Origin: Daphnia carinata
Taxonomy: Eukaryota > Arthropoda > Branchiopoda > Diplostraca > Daphniidae
DNA length: 64,000 nt
Reading direction: 5' to 3'
Assembly (NCBI RefSeq): GCF_022539665.2
Contig: NC_081335.1
Span: forward strand, 6,510,001-6,574,000
Shown: piece after piece, positions 1-11,639 of the stretch
How positions within the stretch are numbered: the first letter of the stretch is position 1
Layout of the letters: each line of letters opens with the position of its first letter
The notes under the pieces: generated by a model
Seen by the model: only the letters and a program-made list of their open reading frames with translations
Databases searched by the model: none
Told to the model about the DNA's origin: nothing
Translations under genes and position numbers: made by a program

Positions 1-2904
1 AGATTAGCCAACCTGCCCCAGAGCCAACTAATCAAGTATTAATTTTTTCCAGTTAGCATTTGAAAACCGTGCATTGTGCAATTGAAACGTGGGTTTCCCC
101 TAAGGAAGCCCTGTAATAATAATCATGTAATCCGTAGCCTGGAGGCTCGTAGCTCATTTAAAAATTTTGAGCAATCCTGATATTTAAATGATAATTTTCA
201 GATGAGTCTACGTGCGCATACTGCTATCCGCCATGGCTAAATAAACAAATTTCGTTGAAAAACCCCCAATGTTTCGAAAAATAAAAAATACATAAATTTT
301 TTGCATATCCTGATCTTAAATTTGCCATCAATTGTTTTTTTTTGTTTTTTATTCTTTTTTTAACTTAGGCAAAATTTTTTTTAAAAATTAGTAATAATGA
401 GCATTTTGTTCCCGATCGTTTTTTTGCGTTTATTTTTTCAGAATAACTTTAAATTGCAGAATGTCAATTTCTCAAGGACACACCTTGGCTAAAACGAATT
501 TGTCTTTCAATATGGCATGAAATATCTTTTGTTCTTAAGGCGTCAAACTGTTATTTGTCTTTTGTTCAATATAGTACTTGTACAGTGTTAAAATGTTCGG
601 TGTTTTTATTACTAAAACCAATAAATTCTGCAAGTTAACTGCTGCACAACAATATGTTTTCGGTGAAATTATATATATATAAGTAGCCGAAAAACTGTAA
701 AAAAAATTGAGACACCTTAATTTCTTAAAACGCTTAAGCGAACTCGCCGAACGCTGTTTTAATCGACTTAAGAAAAGGAGTCGTAATTTTGCACGCGCCC
801 ATAGAAACGCTGCTAAAAACAAAGTTGTTTCATTCGAACCTCGGATGGTCTTGCTAAGTGAATTATTTTATGTAATTAAAAAATGTTTAGTAAAAAACAT
901 TGCACTGAACTTGTAGCGAAATGAAAGCAAATTCATTTAATGCTATTTACCGTAATTGTTTTTAGCACTAAAGGGTTCAAAGTGAAAAATAAGACAGATA
1001 AAATAATCAAAACATATTTTTTTTTAGAAAGCTCAAAAACTTTGAGTCACCAATTATTAATTTTCCTAAAAATCAATAGCCCTCATTACTATTAGAAAAA
1101 TTTCTTTAAATTTCAATCTTTCATACGTCGTGAGCTAGATTTTTGTTTTAATTGCGCCGTGTTTCAATTGAGCCCCATTTTCCCCTATATTCACCAGTAA
1201 CACGGACGAGCACTAGTTTGAATGATTTTCCTTTTAATTTTTACCCTGTTTTTTTTTTGTACGACAGTGGCACTTTCCTGCGTTCTTTTATTAGAAAACT
1301 AATTATTTGAAAATAACTCCCTGTGTAATAAAAGTTTTTCGTTTATTTATATAAGATTCAATTAAAAAAGTTTGAAAATAAGAAATTGTGGCCTGAAAAA
1401 AGTGTGCGAGCCGTTACTGCCCGTTCCTAAAAAAACTAATAAAAAAACGTTTTACATTTTTAATATGATTTTCGTATCCGCTACTGACTAATGAATAGTT
1501 AACGAATATTTTCTTATCAAAGTTATAGCTTTACAAAACAGCCAAAAATTAAAACAACTACCGTAAATATCAGAGCTATTTTTTAAATAGGATGACTAAT
1601 ATGTTCAACCATATACATCATATTTGTTATAAGTAACCGACATTCGTTTTCAATTAATAATTATTTTAACCAACGTGGCAAAGTAAAACCGAAAAATTGT
1701 TGCAGACGACTGATTTAAAAAACAATTTCTTGCTTATTCGCTGAATGTGAACTGCAATGACTTGTCTCTTTATTGGGTCTTCATAGAATTCGATTATTAC
1801 GTAGTATCAAAAAGGGCTAGAAAGAAATGGAGAAAATTTTTAGAGAATTAAAAACAAAACCACACAATACCTCTGTTATAATAAAGTTTCTGCGTTTTAT
1901 GGGGAGGAATGAAACCGTGATTAGCTTAAAACTAGAAACGAATAATAATTGGTATTGTATATCAATTGGTGTCTACTATGCCCTCTACAATTGGGAAACA
2001 AAAATAACTCGCCATTGCCCTCTTTATGCAAAATTACACAAGTTTTTCTGCCATTTTTAGGCTCAAACTCCATTTAAAATATGACACATCGTGCTTATCC
2101 TGAAAGAGCAATTGACTTCGTTAAAGAGGCCTATTGGTCCCTTCCTTGGTTTTATAAAGGCAAATTGCGCGAACACTAACGCTGACCGACACTTAAAAAA
2201 AACTGAAAATTTAGTTAAATTCTTGTCCGGTTTGTGAGACCAAAATCAATTTTAAAGCACAAAAAACAAGAAAATGGAAAACGAAACAGTGAAGAAGTGT
2301 GTCAACTCCTACTACTCTCCTCTACCTACAGCGTGGAATGTTGTACGTGTGAATTCGCTTTAAAGTACTCTAACCCATTTCACAGCAGCAGAAATTCTAC
2401 ATATAGGAGGGAAGGGTGTTTCATTTTCGAAAAATTTTCTAACTGGACCATCTACTTTTGTTTTCTCGTTTCATATGTAATAAATAGACTAACTTATTTT
2501 TTTAAATTTTTTATTCTTATTTTTTTTTTGGGTTGCTAAATTTTTAAAAAATTGACTTAAATATCTCTTTTCAAGAAAATAGGTTACGCCTCAAATATTA
2601 AATTGAAAATTATGTACTTTGAAGGGATGATAGTTTTCTATAGGGTAAAACACTAGTCTAAATTTGAACCTTTGCCTTAGAAATTGTAGCGTGGTAGTAG
2701 GTAAAAAGTAGCAAATAAGTAACCATATAAGAACTATTATCAACTACAATAAAAAACCAAAAGGCAGTACATTCAGTATTTTCATAAGTTTTATCTTCAT
2801 AAGGACTAACTGTGTTTATATGAATCAACTGACTGGGTGATATGTAAAGCACCCGATTACGACTCGGAAGTATCTGGCTTGAGGCTGAAACAAGTTATAC
2901 ACAT
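1..2904. other. AT-rich non-coding stretch
   Basis: I see no supportable gene here. Open frames are short and low in complexity. A short piece near 78-115 (CAATTGAAACGTGGGTTTCC) resembles the interior of repeat R1 at 9,845-9,900 and at 15,940-15,990, so at least part of this stretch is decayed R1 sequence. Confidence 0.6.
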
Positions 2905-3976
2905 TACTACGGTATCAAATTAAATGACCAATCATTTATCTTTTCTAGGAAATTCAAGTGCTGATTGGGACTATTCTTACAACAAATCTAATGCTACTAT
3001 CCTTTTCATCATTGGTTATATTATTGGCATTACATTACTTATCGTAATAATTGTTGTTCCTATTTATTCAACAGGTATATTAGTAGCAATGCAATTTTTT
3101 TTTTGCCGAAAAATATGGTACTGCAGCAAAATAAATAGATCAAGGGAAGTTCTATGAACGGCATTGTTACGAATACCATTTCATATTTTATTTTTCTCTA
3201 GCAGGATTCTCTGGCGTTACAGAAGACAGCCGTGGCTTAGTTGTTGCTGAAGAACATGCAACCGATATTGGTAAGGTTGTGAAAATTTATTTTGGCAAAT
3301 AATAATGATAATTATTTAGTGGTTATTATGGGGTGGATTCTCATGCTCAGTAATTGCTGAAGTTCACCAATTAGTTCATGTAAGTAACAGACCAGAGCGT
3401 GGGTGCTGCCTTCTTGAAGCTGCTCTCAGTCTATTACATCGTCAATATGGAATATACCGCTTCGTAACAAATGTTATTGAAAATTTTCGTTTGAACGTCG
3501 GTAACAAGGACCCCAAAGCCAAAAAATGCAAAAAATCACAAAAAAAATGTATCAGTGCTGATAAAGTTTGCAGCCAAATTTAAGTTCGTTAAGTCGCATT
3601 CTGTTTGTTGTGTTTGTCCGTGAATGGCCAAGTTTCTCAACACAGTTTACCCATTTATTGTTTTCAGGTTGGAATTTTTGACGTTACATTTTGGCATTAG
3701 GTTTTGTTACCCATGTTCAGTTGTTATCAAATTTATAATTTATCAAAAACTAAAAATTTTAAAGGGATATATTATTTTATTTGTTCTAGCTATATATAAC
3801 TCCAGGAGTGAGTAACATTTTAAGCATCCATCCAAAAATGAAATAGCTTATTGGCCTACTAAACTATCCACTAGGTGGGGAAGGTACAGTTAGAACTTAG
3901 GTATCCTAATCATTTCAATTAACCATGGAAATAAAATCTAGTATGCTGGCCTTTTTCAAGTATTAAAAATTAAGTA
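2905..3976 (+). mobile_element. Family A DNA transposon, 3' fragment
   Basis: This is a relic of the second gene and 3' end of family A. The exon after TCTTTTCTAG at about 2,948 matches 27,897 and 40,631. An exon ending ..GATATTG followed by GTAAGG at about 3,270 matches 28,380 and 40,980. A C-terminal coding block at 3,411-3,560 matches 42,350-42,530. The subterminal block at 3,800-3,975 matches 28,630-28,807 and 42,945-43,118. The last ~20 bp of the terminal repeat are missing, where an R1 copy begins. Confidence 0.8.
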
Positions 3977-4330
3977 GAGGAGGGTAGGCGTAGATGAAAC
4001 ACGGGGCAATCGAAAAAAATTCTACTTCTCGAAGTATGACATGGATTTCGGATTTTTTTTGGATTTCGTTAAAAAAAATTTGGGCCAACAGAAATAAAGT
4101 TTATTTTCAGAAAAAAAAAAATTATGCTTTAGACTCGAGTCATCTAGTTCCTCGAGTTATCTAGAAAGGAATATTTGACGATCTATTTCCAGTTTTTGCC
4201 CAGACAACTTTTTAATTTTATTGTTTTTTAATCTGTAAATTGACTACATAATTTTTTTTCCTAGCTCCTTTTTATATCCTATAAAATTTCGTGAAGACCC
4301 CTGCTAGGGGCAAATGGAACACTTTGTTTC
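3977..4330 (+). repeat. Repeat R1, truncated copy
   Basis: It begins GAGGAGGGTAGGCG, like the R1 terminus at 9,202, and then follows the same order of blocks. These include a TTTAGACTC...CGAGTTAT segment, a TTTTTGCCCAGACAA segment, and GAAGACCCCTGCTAGGGGCAA. The last block recurs at 9,556-9,575 and inverted at 18,808-18,830. It starts exactly where the family A end is lost and stops close to the FkbM-like exons. Confidence 0.7.
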
Positions 4331-4391
4331 AAGAGAAAAATGCACAAAACCAATTTGTAGGTATAAACTGGACATGGACAAATTCTCTTAC

Positions 4392-4835
4392 CTGAATAGG
4401 ATAAGGTTTTGTACTGAGGCAGACTGGTAAAGAATAGGCTTTTCGATTACGAGTGGTCAACTGGCTAAAAGCCTTTTGATCAGCTTCAATCAAAATTCCT
4501 TCCCAATTCAGTGCTCGCTCCATATATAAAGTATTTGAGAGATATTCGCCATCCAAGGCCCCACATTCTATAAAAAATCCATTCGTCTGTAAAACAAAAC
4601 AGAATTGTAAGCCATCAAAAACATTACATTTCATTTTATAATAAAAAATGAGCACTCACTTGATTGCGCAAAAGACGCAGAATAGCTTGAGATTGGCCAT
4701 CTGATGGGTCAACCAAAGTTGGTTGGCTCATTTGGTACGGAAGATTTCTAGAAGCTGGTGGGCGTAAAAATTTTTTCCTTATGAGATGAATGACGCATGG
4801 ATGGTCTTGCTCCAGCTCAAATTTATTGGCGTATT
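4392..4835 (-). pseudogene. Partial FkbM-family methyltransferase-like gene
   Basis: Two exons are recognisable on the minus strand. The first (4,835-4,660, 176 nt) follows acceptor CTAAAAG, contains LEQDHPCVIHLIRKKF and ends at donor CAA/GTGAGT. The second (4,586-4,392, 195 nt) follows TTTTACAG, contains the family signature FIECGALDGEYLSNTLY and ILIEAD, and ends CAG/GTAAGA. Both lengths and phases equal the matching exons of the gene at 30,081-35,671. FkbM proteins are SAM-dependent methyltransferase-like; in arthropods the domain occurs in Star-type type II membrane proteins. No membrane-anchor exon and no C-terminal exons are found; R1 sequence lies 60 bp downstream. It is either a broken duplicate or a gene whose other exons are distant. 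Confidence 0.75.
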
Positions 4836-6778
4836 CTTTTAGAAACACAAGTTAAGTTTAGAAAAAAGGTGCTCGTTTTGATTCTTTCGTTACTGTGGGA
4901 GAGGAAGGCTAGTTTCTTTCGACAAAATTTCTTATTTCTAGATACACCACTTTCCCCAAGGGGAGAGTGGGGCTACACTGTTAATTTTTAAATTACGGCT
5001 TTCGTCGGTCAGGTAACTAATATCGAGCGCTGTCTGCGATATACACACAGGTTAATTCTGGTTGACAGTGTGTTCGTCAAAAATACTCGTCAAAAATACT
5101 CGTCGATGTCGTCGAAAATCGGTTTTCGATGATTTTTGTGTGCGAAAATCAGTTGATAATAATGACTTTCATTGTTTTTACATGTAATTTTGCTGAAAAA
5201 GTGTTCCGCTAGAGGCGCTCCCTTAATACTAAAATGTACCTAGCTACCATTGGGGCATGTTTCCTGGGGGTTTTAGCCTTTGAATTTATGCTTTTTACAA
5301 ACACTATCCTTAACATACTTCTATTCTACGAAACGGATTTAAAAATTTTCAAAATTGGCAAGTGTAGTGTAGTGTTGGTAGTTTTTCAAAAATAGGGAAA
5401 GTACGAACCAAAAACCCCATTGTCAGTGTCGCTGAAGAGCAACACTAACATAAATGAATATCCATTATTTACTTAAGTAAAACGATGTTGTGGATAAATT
5501 GCTTTATGCCATTCCCTCTGTTACCTAGGCAACTGTTAAGCCCTTCTATTTTTTAATCCTTTTTGAATGTTAAAACAAAACGGATTTTTCTTAATTTTGT
5601 TTTCAAGGCCGTAGTAGCTTGGAATTTTACGAATGTAATTCTGAGAATGAATTTCATGTTATTTAATAGTTTTATATATATTTAATGAATAGAATTCGTA
5701 AGAGGTATAATACTTCTTATTTTTATTATCTTTTTTAGTGTAATTTTTATTCAAACTAGACAAAAAATTGGTCTGAAGACTAGCTTGACACAGCACCTGT
5801 TTCCCACAGAAATATGAAAAATAAAACCTTCAGATTTATAGTAAAAATAACATAAACTGCTGAAGTTTGAAAACAAATTTTTGAGAAAAAAAGAATGAGT
5901 TAAAAAAATTATATCAAAGCTAAAACTTCCGAAAAATGTGAAATTTACAGATGTTATTGCTTAATATGTCTTCTAGAACATGCAAAAAATTATGAAGTGT
6001 TTTTTTTTATTCTTAAAATCAATAAATTTTTTTTATACGACGATTTTTTGTGAAAAGGTTTTTTCCATTCTAGCTCACGGAAAATATATAGCCTATATAA
6101 CTAAGAAAAATTAAAGAACTTAAAATTTTACTACTTTCTATTGTGATTTACGCAATTGCAGCATGGGTTCAATGTCAACCAGCTAGGGCATAAACATTGG
6201 TATTTGTACACTCGGACTCAGTTTTCTATAATAATACAAAAAGTAGCGCCATTCCGTTTTTCTAGATGTTATATCTACATAAACATATCAAAAAATGAAA
6301 AATTTTGAGCTCAAGCTATTTTGAAGCAAAAAATTATATAATTTTTGCGGAGGTATGAGACCTAGAATGAAATATTTTTCATAAAAATGGGTAAATGTAA
6401 AATTTAATTATCTTAAGATTACGAGAAAACCCTTCTTTAATTTTTAAGTATATTCTAGAAGCCTCTTATTAAAAAATAGTGTTTGTAAGTTTCATAATTT
6501 TCAAAAGTAATAGTTTTGTGAAGTGAGTGATTTTTTAAACACAAATTTTCATTGAAAGTTTCCTTTTTTCAAATTTAATTAATTCAATCCTTTACTATAC
6601 CTGGTTTTGTACACACATAAGCAATTTACCCATAACAAATTATTGAAATCGTGGAAATGTTCGGAATGACTGCTGAAGGTTTTAATGTCACTCAAGCCTT
6701 CAAATTCGTAGTCCTATATCATATCACAGTGCCACTTTAATTATGAAATAGTTATTATTACTCAAGTCTTACCTCTAT
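4836..6778. other. AT-rich non-coding stretch
   Basis: No gene is supportable. A 13-bp unit (TCGTCAAAAATAC) occurs twice in tandem near 5,077-5,102. It is followed by a small palindrome, CGAAAATCGGTTTTCG, near 5,114. The remainder is AT-rich without recognisable coding content. Confidence 0.55.
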
Positions 6779-7360
6779 ACAGCAGCGACTGGATACTTAA
6801 TTAACTACTGCTTCAGATGATAAAATTTACTTGGTTATGGAAAACATGGAAACTATTTCACTTAATCTGGATTCTTTCTCGTTTGATGTACGTCCTACAA
6901 AAATGTATACTGTAACAAGTCCCACGTCTTTAGAATTTCAAGTTCCGCTTCATTCATTTTGTTATAACAACAGTTTTCGTGTCATTCCTGATTATTATCA
7001 AATGCTGTAAACTTTCTGTTTAACATAAGGAAAAATACAAAATGAAACATAGGAAAAAAATGATTTTGTTATTTAATGTTATGTGGCAACGCTTAAGAAT
7101 GCTAGCATATTAGTTTTAAATTTATCACTGTTCGAAAGGATTAAAAAAATGTCGTCTATTTCAGAAAATCAATAGAATAGCAGTGAAAGAAAAGTTGTTG
7201 TGTATTTAAAAGACATAGCTATCATACCAAAGGGCAGGACGTAAAAATACTTATTTTTAATGAAGACTTCCGGTTATATTTTGAAGTAGGAAACTGCGAA
7301 ATCATACAACACCTGGAGAAAAATCTAATAGCCAGGTTGAAGAATCCTGACGCAGTAACA

Positions 7361-7640
7361 CACAGCAGCGACTGGATACTTAATTAAGAGTCTTTCAGTA
7401 GGGAAAAGCTACTGAAAAAATTAAGTATCTTAAAATTACACTTAATTTTGAAAACAATTCTTAAAATTTGCCTTCCCCAACTGAGAAAAAATTTCTAATA
7501 TTTCCCATCTTTTTTAAGCATGAAAAAAAAATTTTAAATACTGCTTGCAGCTTTTTCAGGTTGCAAAAATTGGTTAAGTGCTCAAAATATTTAAGTATCT
7601 TGCAAAGCAGATAATAATACAACGCCATCAGAAACAAAAA
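7361..7640 (+). mobile_element. Family A 5' terminal fragment nested in a family A copy
   Basis: The block CACAGCAGCGACTGGATACT through GCAAAGCAGATAATAATAC repeats the family 5' terminal ~270 bp also seen at 27,110, at 35,995 and inverted at 29,480. It joins directly to coding sequence of the host copy on both sides. The junction falls at CACACAG, which the transposon also carries internally at 39,529-39,535, so recombination at a short match is an alternative to transposition. Confidence 0.65.
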
Positions 7641-7689
7641 CTAATTCTTATATTTTTGTTACGTGGCAAAGCTTGACTTCAGTCAAACA

Positions 7690-8775
7690 CCTTTGCCGTA
7701 CTCACCCACAAAGATCAAAGGCAATTTACTGTAAATATGCACAAATGATTGTGCAATCCTATCCGTGCCTTGCCGACCACGGTGGTGGATGGGTAAATCA
7801 TTTTTGTTTTACTACTTTTTTTCGTTATTAATGTTTCCTTTTTCATTTTAGGTAAACGTTCGTAAGAAAGTAGTTAGCTCCATCGCCAATCGCCTTGCAA
7901 ACAGTTAACACAAGGTTCCAAGAAAAGAAAAAGCAATGAAGAGGAAACTTTCAGACGCATCTTTCTCTTTCAACAAAACTGAAAAGGAAAAAGGTTCAGA
8001 AGACGACTTATCGAAAGACTTCAAATCAAGACGTAACCTAGCTACTGCCGAGGGAAACCAACTAACTACCGGGCAGTTGCTCCAAATTATTCCAGCATAC
8101 AACGATTTTGCTGTTGTCTACAGTGATTTTCTTCTTATGGAACCAATGGCAGCTGATGGAATGGGTGAGACGCTATTTATGAACAACTTTACAAGTACGC
8201 TATTGATGTTTCGTTAGTTCCTTGGCAACAAAGTGCATGTACCGAACGACGAAAGAGGCAATTTGTCTCTAATACTTGAAGTTAACAAGCTTTGTTCTAC
8301 AACAAAAGGTGTTTGTAAGGCTCCTGAACTGTTCATCGCAAGTCAAGTATGCCCCTTTTCATTTATATTATCGAACTTTAACTCACAATTTCTATCTTCC
8401 CGTATATGTAACTGCAGATTGGACACAATTATGACCCTCACCCCAATGGCGTAAATTTCGATGAAACGAGTACGTTGCATACCATGCTTTTGTTAGGGGG
8501 TGGTATCCTGAAATACAAGAACGTTCCAGTCAACTCAGTGGGTTCTGCCTTTTTAAAGCTTGTCTCCATCTATTACATCATCAACATGAAGTATACAGCT
8601 ACGTATCAAGTACTCAGCGTTATCGACAACTACTGTTTGAACGTAGACAATAATGATGACAACGCCCGGAAAAGAAGAAACCAAAAAAAAAAATATCAGT
8701 GCCTCATAAAGTTCCTATTTTGTTCATAAGTAACGAAATTCAAGAAATTTATATTACCCGCTGTTGAAGATACTG
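7690..8775 (+). pseudogene. Family A second gene (ORF2), decayed
   Basis: It contains a short exon with LADHGGGWV at 7,720-7,795, an intron ending TTTTAG at about 7,852, then KRKLSDAS.. running to QLLQIIP and MAADGMGETLFMNNF (7,936-8,217). A TAG stop lies at 8,215-8,217. An exon after CTGCAG (about 8,416) carries LLLGGGILKYKNVPVNSVG and ends in a lysine-rich tail. The same exons occur at 41,540-42,578. I recall this layout (short helical N-terminus, ..PCL.D..G...W, basic linker, hydrophobic YYI segment) from uncharacterised proteins that accompany animal EnSpm-like transposases. Its function is unknown. Confidence 0.7.
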
Positions 8776-9019
8776 TTTCATAGTGCTGTCTAACGATCTT
8801 TAAGTTATTTTTTTCTTTGTTTATTTATATCAAGCTCTCCTAAAAATATTTCTATTGCCCAATGTTGTTGATTTTATTAACCAGTTATTTGATTAAAAAG
8901 GTTTGTGGGTGATATCAAAGAAGAATCTGTATTGATTTTCACAACTTAAATGTTCTACTTAATATCGTATAACTCCAGTATTAAAAAATGAAGTTAAAAA
9001 AATTGTTACTGAAAGTTTT

Positions 9020-9133
9020 ATGACAGAGAGTAGACTCAAAACAAAAACCCTTATGATCGCAGTCTTATTTCTTACCAATTTGGCACTTATGAAGTTTCTT
9101 TACATACCGACATATTTCCCCGAAAACAGAAGT
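9020..9133 (+). CDS. Possible first exon of a type II membrane protein
   Basis: ATG is followed by a short basic N-terminus (TESRLKTKTL) and a hydrophobic stretch (MIAVLFLTNLALMKFLYI), then a plausible donor AGT/GTAAGC at 9,134. This is how first exons of Golgi or plasma-membrane type II proteins usually look, including the FkbM-type gene at 35,671. No downstream exon was found: an R1 repeat begins 70 bp later. It could be spurious. Confidence 0.25.
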
Positions 9134-9201
9134 GTAAGCTTGAAATTTTTTTTCAAATTATATTTTGTTGGCTATTTAGACCACGTAAAGGGACATGTAG
9201 A

Positions 9202-11259
9202 GGAGGTAGGGCGCAATTGGAACGCTAGGTAATTGAAACAAAAATTCTTCCACTTAAATTATGTAAGAGATTTAGTTTTAAAAATTTGAGCTAACGGGAA
9301 TTAGGGTTGTACATTTTTAGAAAAAATTGCAGGCTTTAGACTCTAAAAGTTTTCGAGTTATTCCAGAAAGTTGTTTTTTGACTGTCCATTTGTAGTTTTT
9401 TCGCAGACAATTTTTTCGTTTTCACACCTAAAACGATGGAGGAAATCATTAAAAAAAAGGTCTTGAATCATTCGTCGTTCATTAAGCTATAAATTGATAA
9501 CATTAATTTATTCCTAGCTAAATTTTATCCCCTATAAACATTAAAACTCCGTAAAGACCCATGCTAGGGGCAATTGGAACACCGTTTTCCAATTGCGATT
9601 TCCGTATGCGCGTCCCCCTTACTGTAGTCTGGCAACGATGTTATAGCCCTATGCAGCGTATGAGCTGTAATTCAGGAAACTACCGAAATTCATTAAATAA
9701 TATTTAGTTACTACATAAAGTTGTAAAACATCTTAAAAAATAAAGATTAAAATTCTTTGTATTACTGTAAAAAATTCATCAAAATACGTATCCCAGATTC
9801 TGAGCTATCGTCATTTTAGTTTCTTCCTAAAACCGGGAGCTCTCTTATGGGAAAACCCACGTTCCAATTGCCCAGACGCCCTGTTTCAATTGCCGAGCAG
9901 AATTGGCAATTGAAACATCTTGAGGTACCTCCAGGTTTTTACACATAGTAGACGTTCATCTTCGCCGAACCCACCCAAAAAAAATACTGTTATGTAGCTG
10001 AGATAACTGGCTACAAATCTATATATTTTTTAGTCTACACTCTCAATTTTCGCCTTCTACCATTTCCCTACTTTTCGACTACCATACGTGGTAGAACTGA
10101 AAAGGTAGAAGAATGGTAGAAAAAATTGTCTGCTTTCAGCAAGTAGAAGATTGGTAAGGTATCTACCAGTCCTCTACTATATGGTAGAGCACTAGGTGTC
10201 TACCACAAAGATGGAATTGGTAGGCATGAAATCTCAAACGTCATCAAGAAAATGGACGACGACCGAGAACATTGTATCGGGGACTTGACAACATGTGTTA
10301 TATCGTAGTAACATGTGCACTTTGGTAATCTGGGATATTTTTTTTAATTTCAAATTGTTTTTGCATTAAAATACTGCAAAAATTAGAATGTAAGTATAAT
10401 GTAAAATATTATGAAGATTTACATTGTGTGTTTAGGGACCTAGCACTAGAAAATGTGTGTGGTCAACCTGATTATCAATTTTTTACATTAAGTTTTCATT
10501 AGTCTTCAAGGCTTTTCAAGGATCTAGTGTCTCTCATACAAAAGTTTTGATATCTTAGTAAGTGTAAAATTTGTTCTCCATTTTGCATTTACAAACGTGC
10601 GCGTTTTTTTATTAGTAGGATTCTTGACAGTGGAAATGGACGACAGAAAAAATTGTCCAGGAGAAGACTGAGGGAAAATAAGGAATGCTGTTGCCCGGCT
10701 AAAAAGGCAAAGTCTAATTGCAGGCCTGACAATGAGCTTAATAGAAATGGAGACCCAATTTTCGACGAAGATGATGATAAATTCTACATTACATGTTTTT
10801 CGCTTTTGATTTTATTTCTTTCAATAAAAAGTAAGCATATTGCTTCACTCAAACGAAATTTTTTTTCGCGCGTATATTAAAATTTAAAAAGGGTGGTAAA
10901 ATAGTAGGGCAAAAAGTGGGGAAAAGGTAGAAAAATAGAAGGGAAATGGTAGGAAAATAGAAGGGAAATGGTAGTGTATTTTCCGTGGTAGTATGGTCTA
11001 CCAATGCGAAATTTTTGAATGGTAGACGTATTGGTAAATGATTTACTTTCCTCTACCTTTTCGCTACTATATAAAAATGGACGACTTTCCTATCAAATGG
11101 TAGCCAGTACTACCATTTGGTAGCATGTTTCATTTCGCTACCAAATGGTAGCCAAAAGCAGTGAAAAAGTAGAAATCACAAATTGAGAGTGTAGTTGGAC
11201 GATTTTTGTAATCGTAGCGAACAAACATAAGTTTTTTGTTTCAACCACGCCCTACCTCC
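9202..11259 (+). mobile_element. Repeat R1, most complete copy (probable DNA transposon)
   Basis: The ends are inverted: GGAGGTAGGGCGC at 9,202 and CGCCCTACCTCC ending at 11,259. The interior has several CAATTG-containing tracts (CAATTGGAAC, TTCCAATTGCC, CAATTGAAAC) and no transposase. Partial copies lie at 3,977-4,330 (plus), 15,790-16,200 (minus) and 18,765-19,044 (minus). The R2 element is inserted inside. I could not find a target-site duplication. Confidence 0.6.
10035..11194 (+). mobile_element. R2 element with CTACACTCTCAATT terminal repeats
   Basis: It starts CTACACTCTCAATT (10,035) and ends AATTGAGAGTGTAG (11,194), a perfect 14-bp terminal inverted repeat. Subterminal regions of 150-250 bp on both sides are packed with GGTAG/CTACC motifs in both orientations, which look like multiple binding sites for one protein. 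Inside is a small acidic/basic frame at 10,653-10,800 (ENKECCCPAKKAKSN, then DEDDDKF) that may be a remnant exon. Flanking R1 sequence continues on both sides, so it inserted into R1. Confidence 0.65.
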
Positions 11260-11639
11260 CCTAATCCTAAAAGCCTTCTTAAAAATAATTGAGTGAAGTT
11301 TCTTATAAGATACGTTAATACTTTTATTTTTTTTGTGTAAATAAAATAATTACTAACAAATTCAGTTCAATATAAAATATAATCGTTCGATAATTCAGAA
11401 CAATGAAATAAGTATTGTCTGCTAATTCCAACCCTACTCCCTACGCTCTTACCCCGTCCCATCGTCTTTTAAATTTACACATGCCAAATTGGAAATCTCA
11501 CAATTTTCACGTTTGCAGGATATATCAATTTTGTGTAATGCAATTAAAAAACAATCCAATCATAGATATCCCTCAAAGCAGCTCAAAGCGCTTTATTAGA
11601 CATTTCCAATCCCGAATATGTGAAAATTTCACAAAGTCT
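11260..11639. other. Unassigned AT-rich stretch
   Basis: A frame of about 95 codons (11,415-11,702) crosses into family B sequence. Its upstream part has no recognisable family and no support as a gene. Confidence 0.4.

Larger units (their letters stand above)
6779..8870 (+). mobile_element. Family A copy, internally deleted
   Basis: It starts with the family A 5' end (ACAGCAGCGACTGGATAC) and after only ~30 bp jumps to the transposase C-terminus. The frame at 6,812-7,009 matches 38,840-39,039 and includes SPTSLEFQVPLH. The N-terminal exon of the second gene follows (7,149-7,360). A second copy of the 5' end is embedded at 7,361. The rest of the second gene follows at 7,690-8,780. The 3' terminus is not present. 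This is a non-autonomous deletion derivative. Confidence 0.8.

Noticed and set aside
2924-3157. Apparent small membrane protein
   Set aside because: The hydrophobic part is the T-rich intron of the family A second gene read through; other copies show a short exon followed by an intron there.
5077-5102. Short direct repeats that could suggest a CRISPR-like array
   Set aside because: Only two adjacent 13-bp units with no spacers, in a eukaryotic context.
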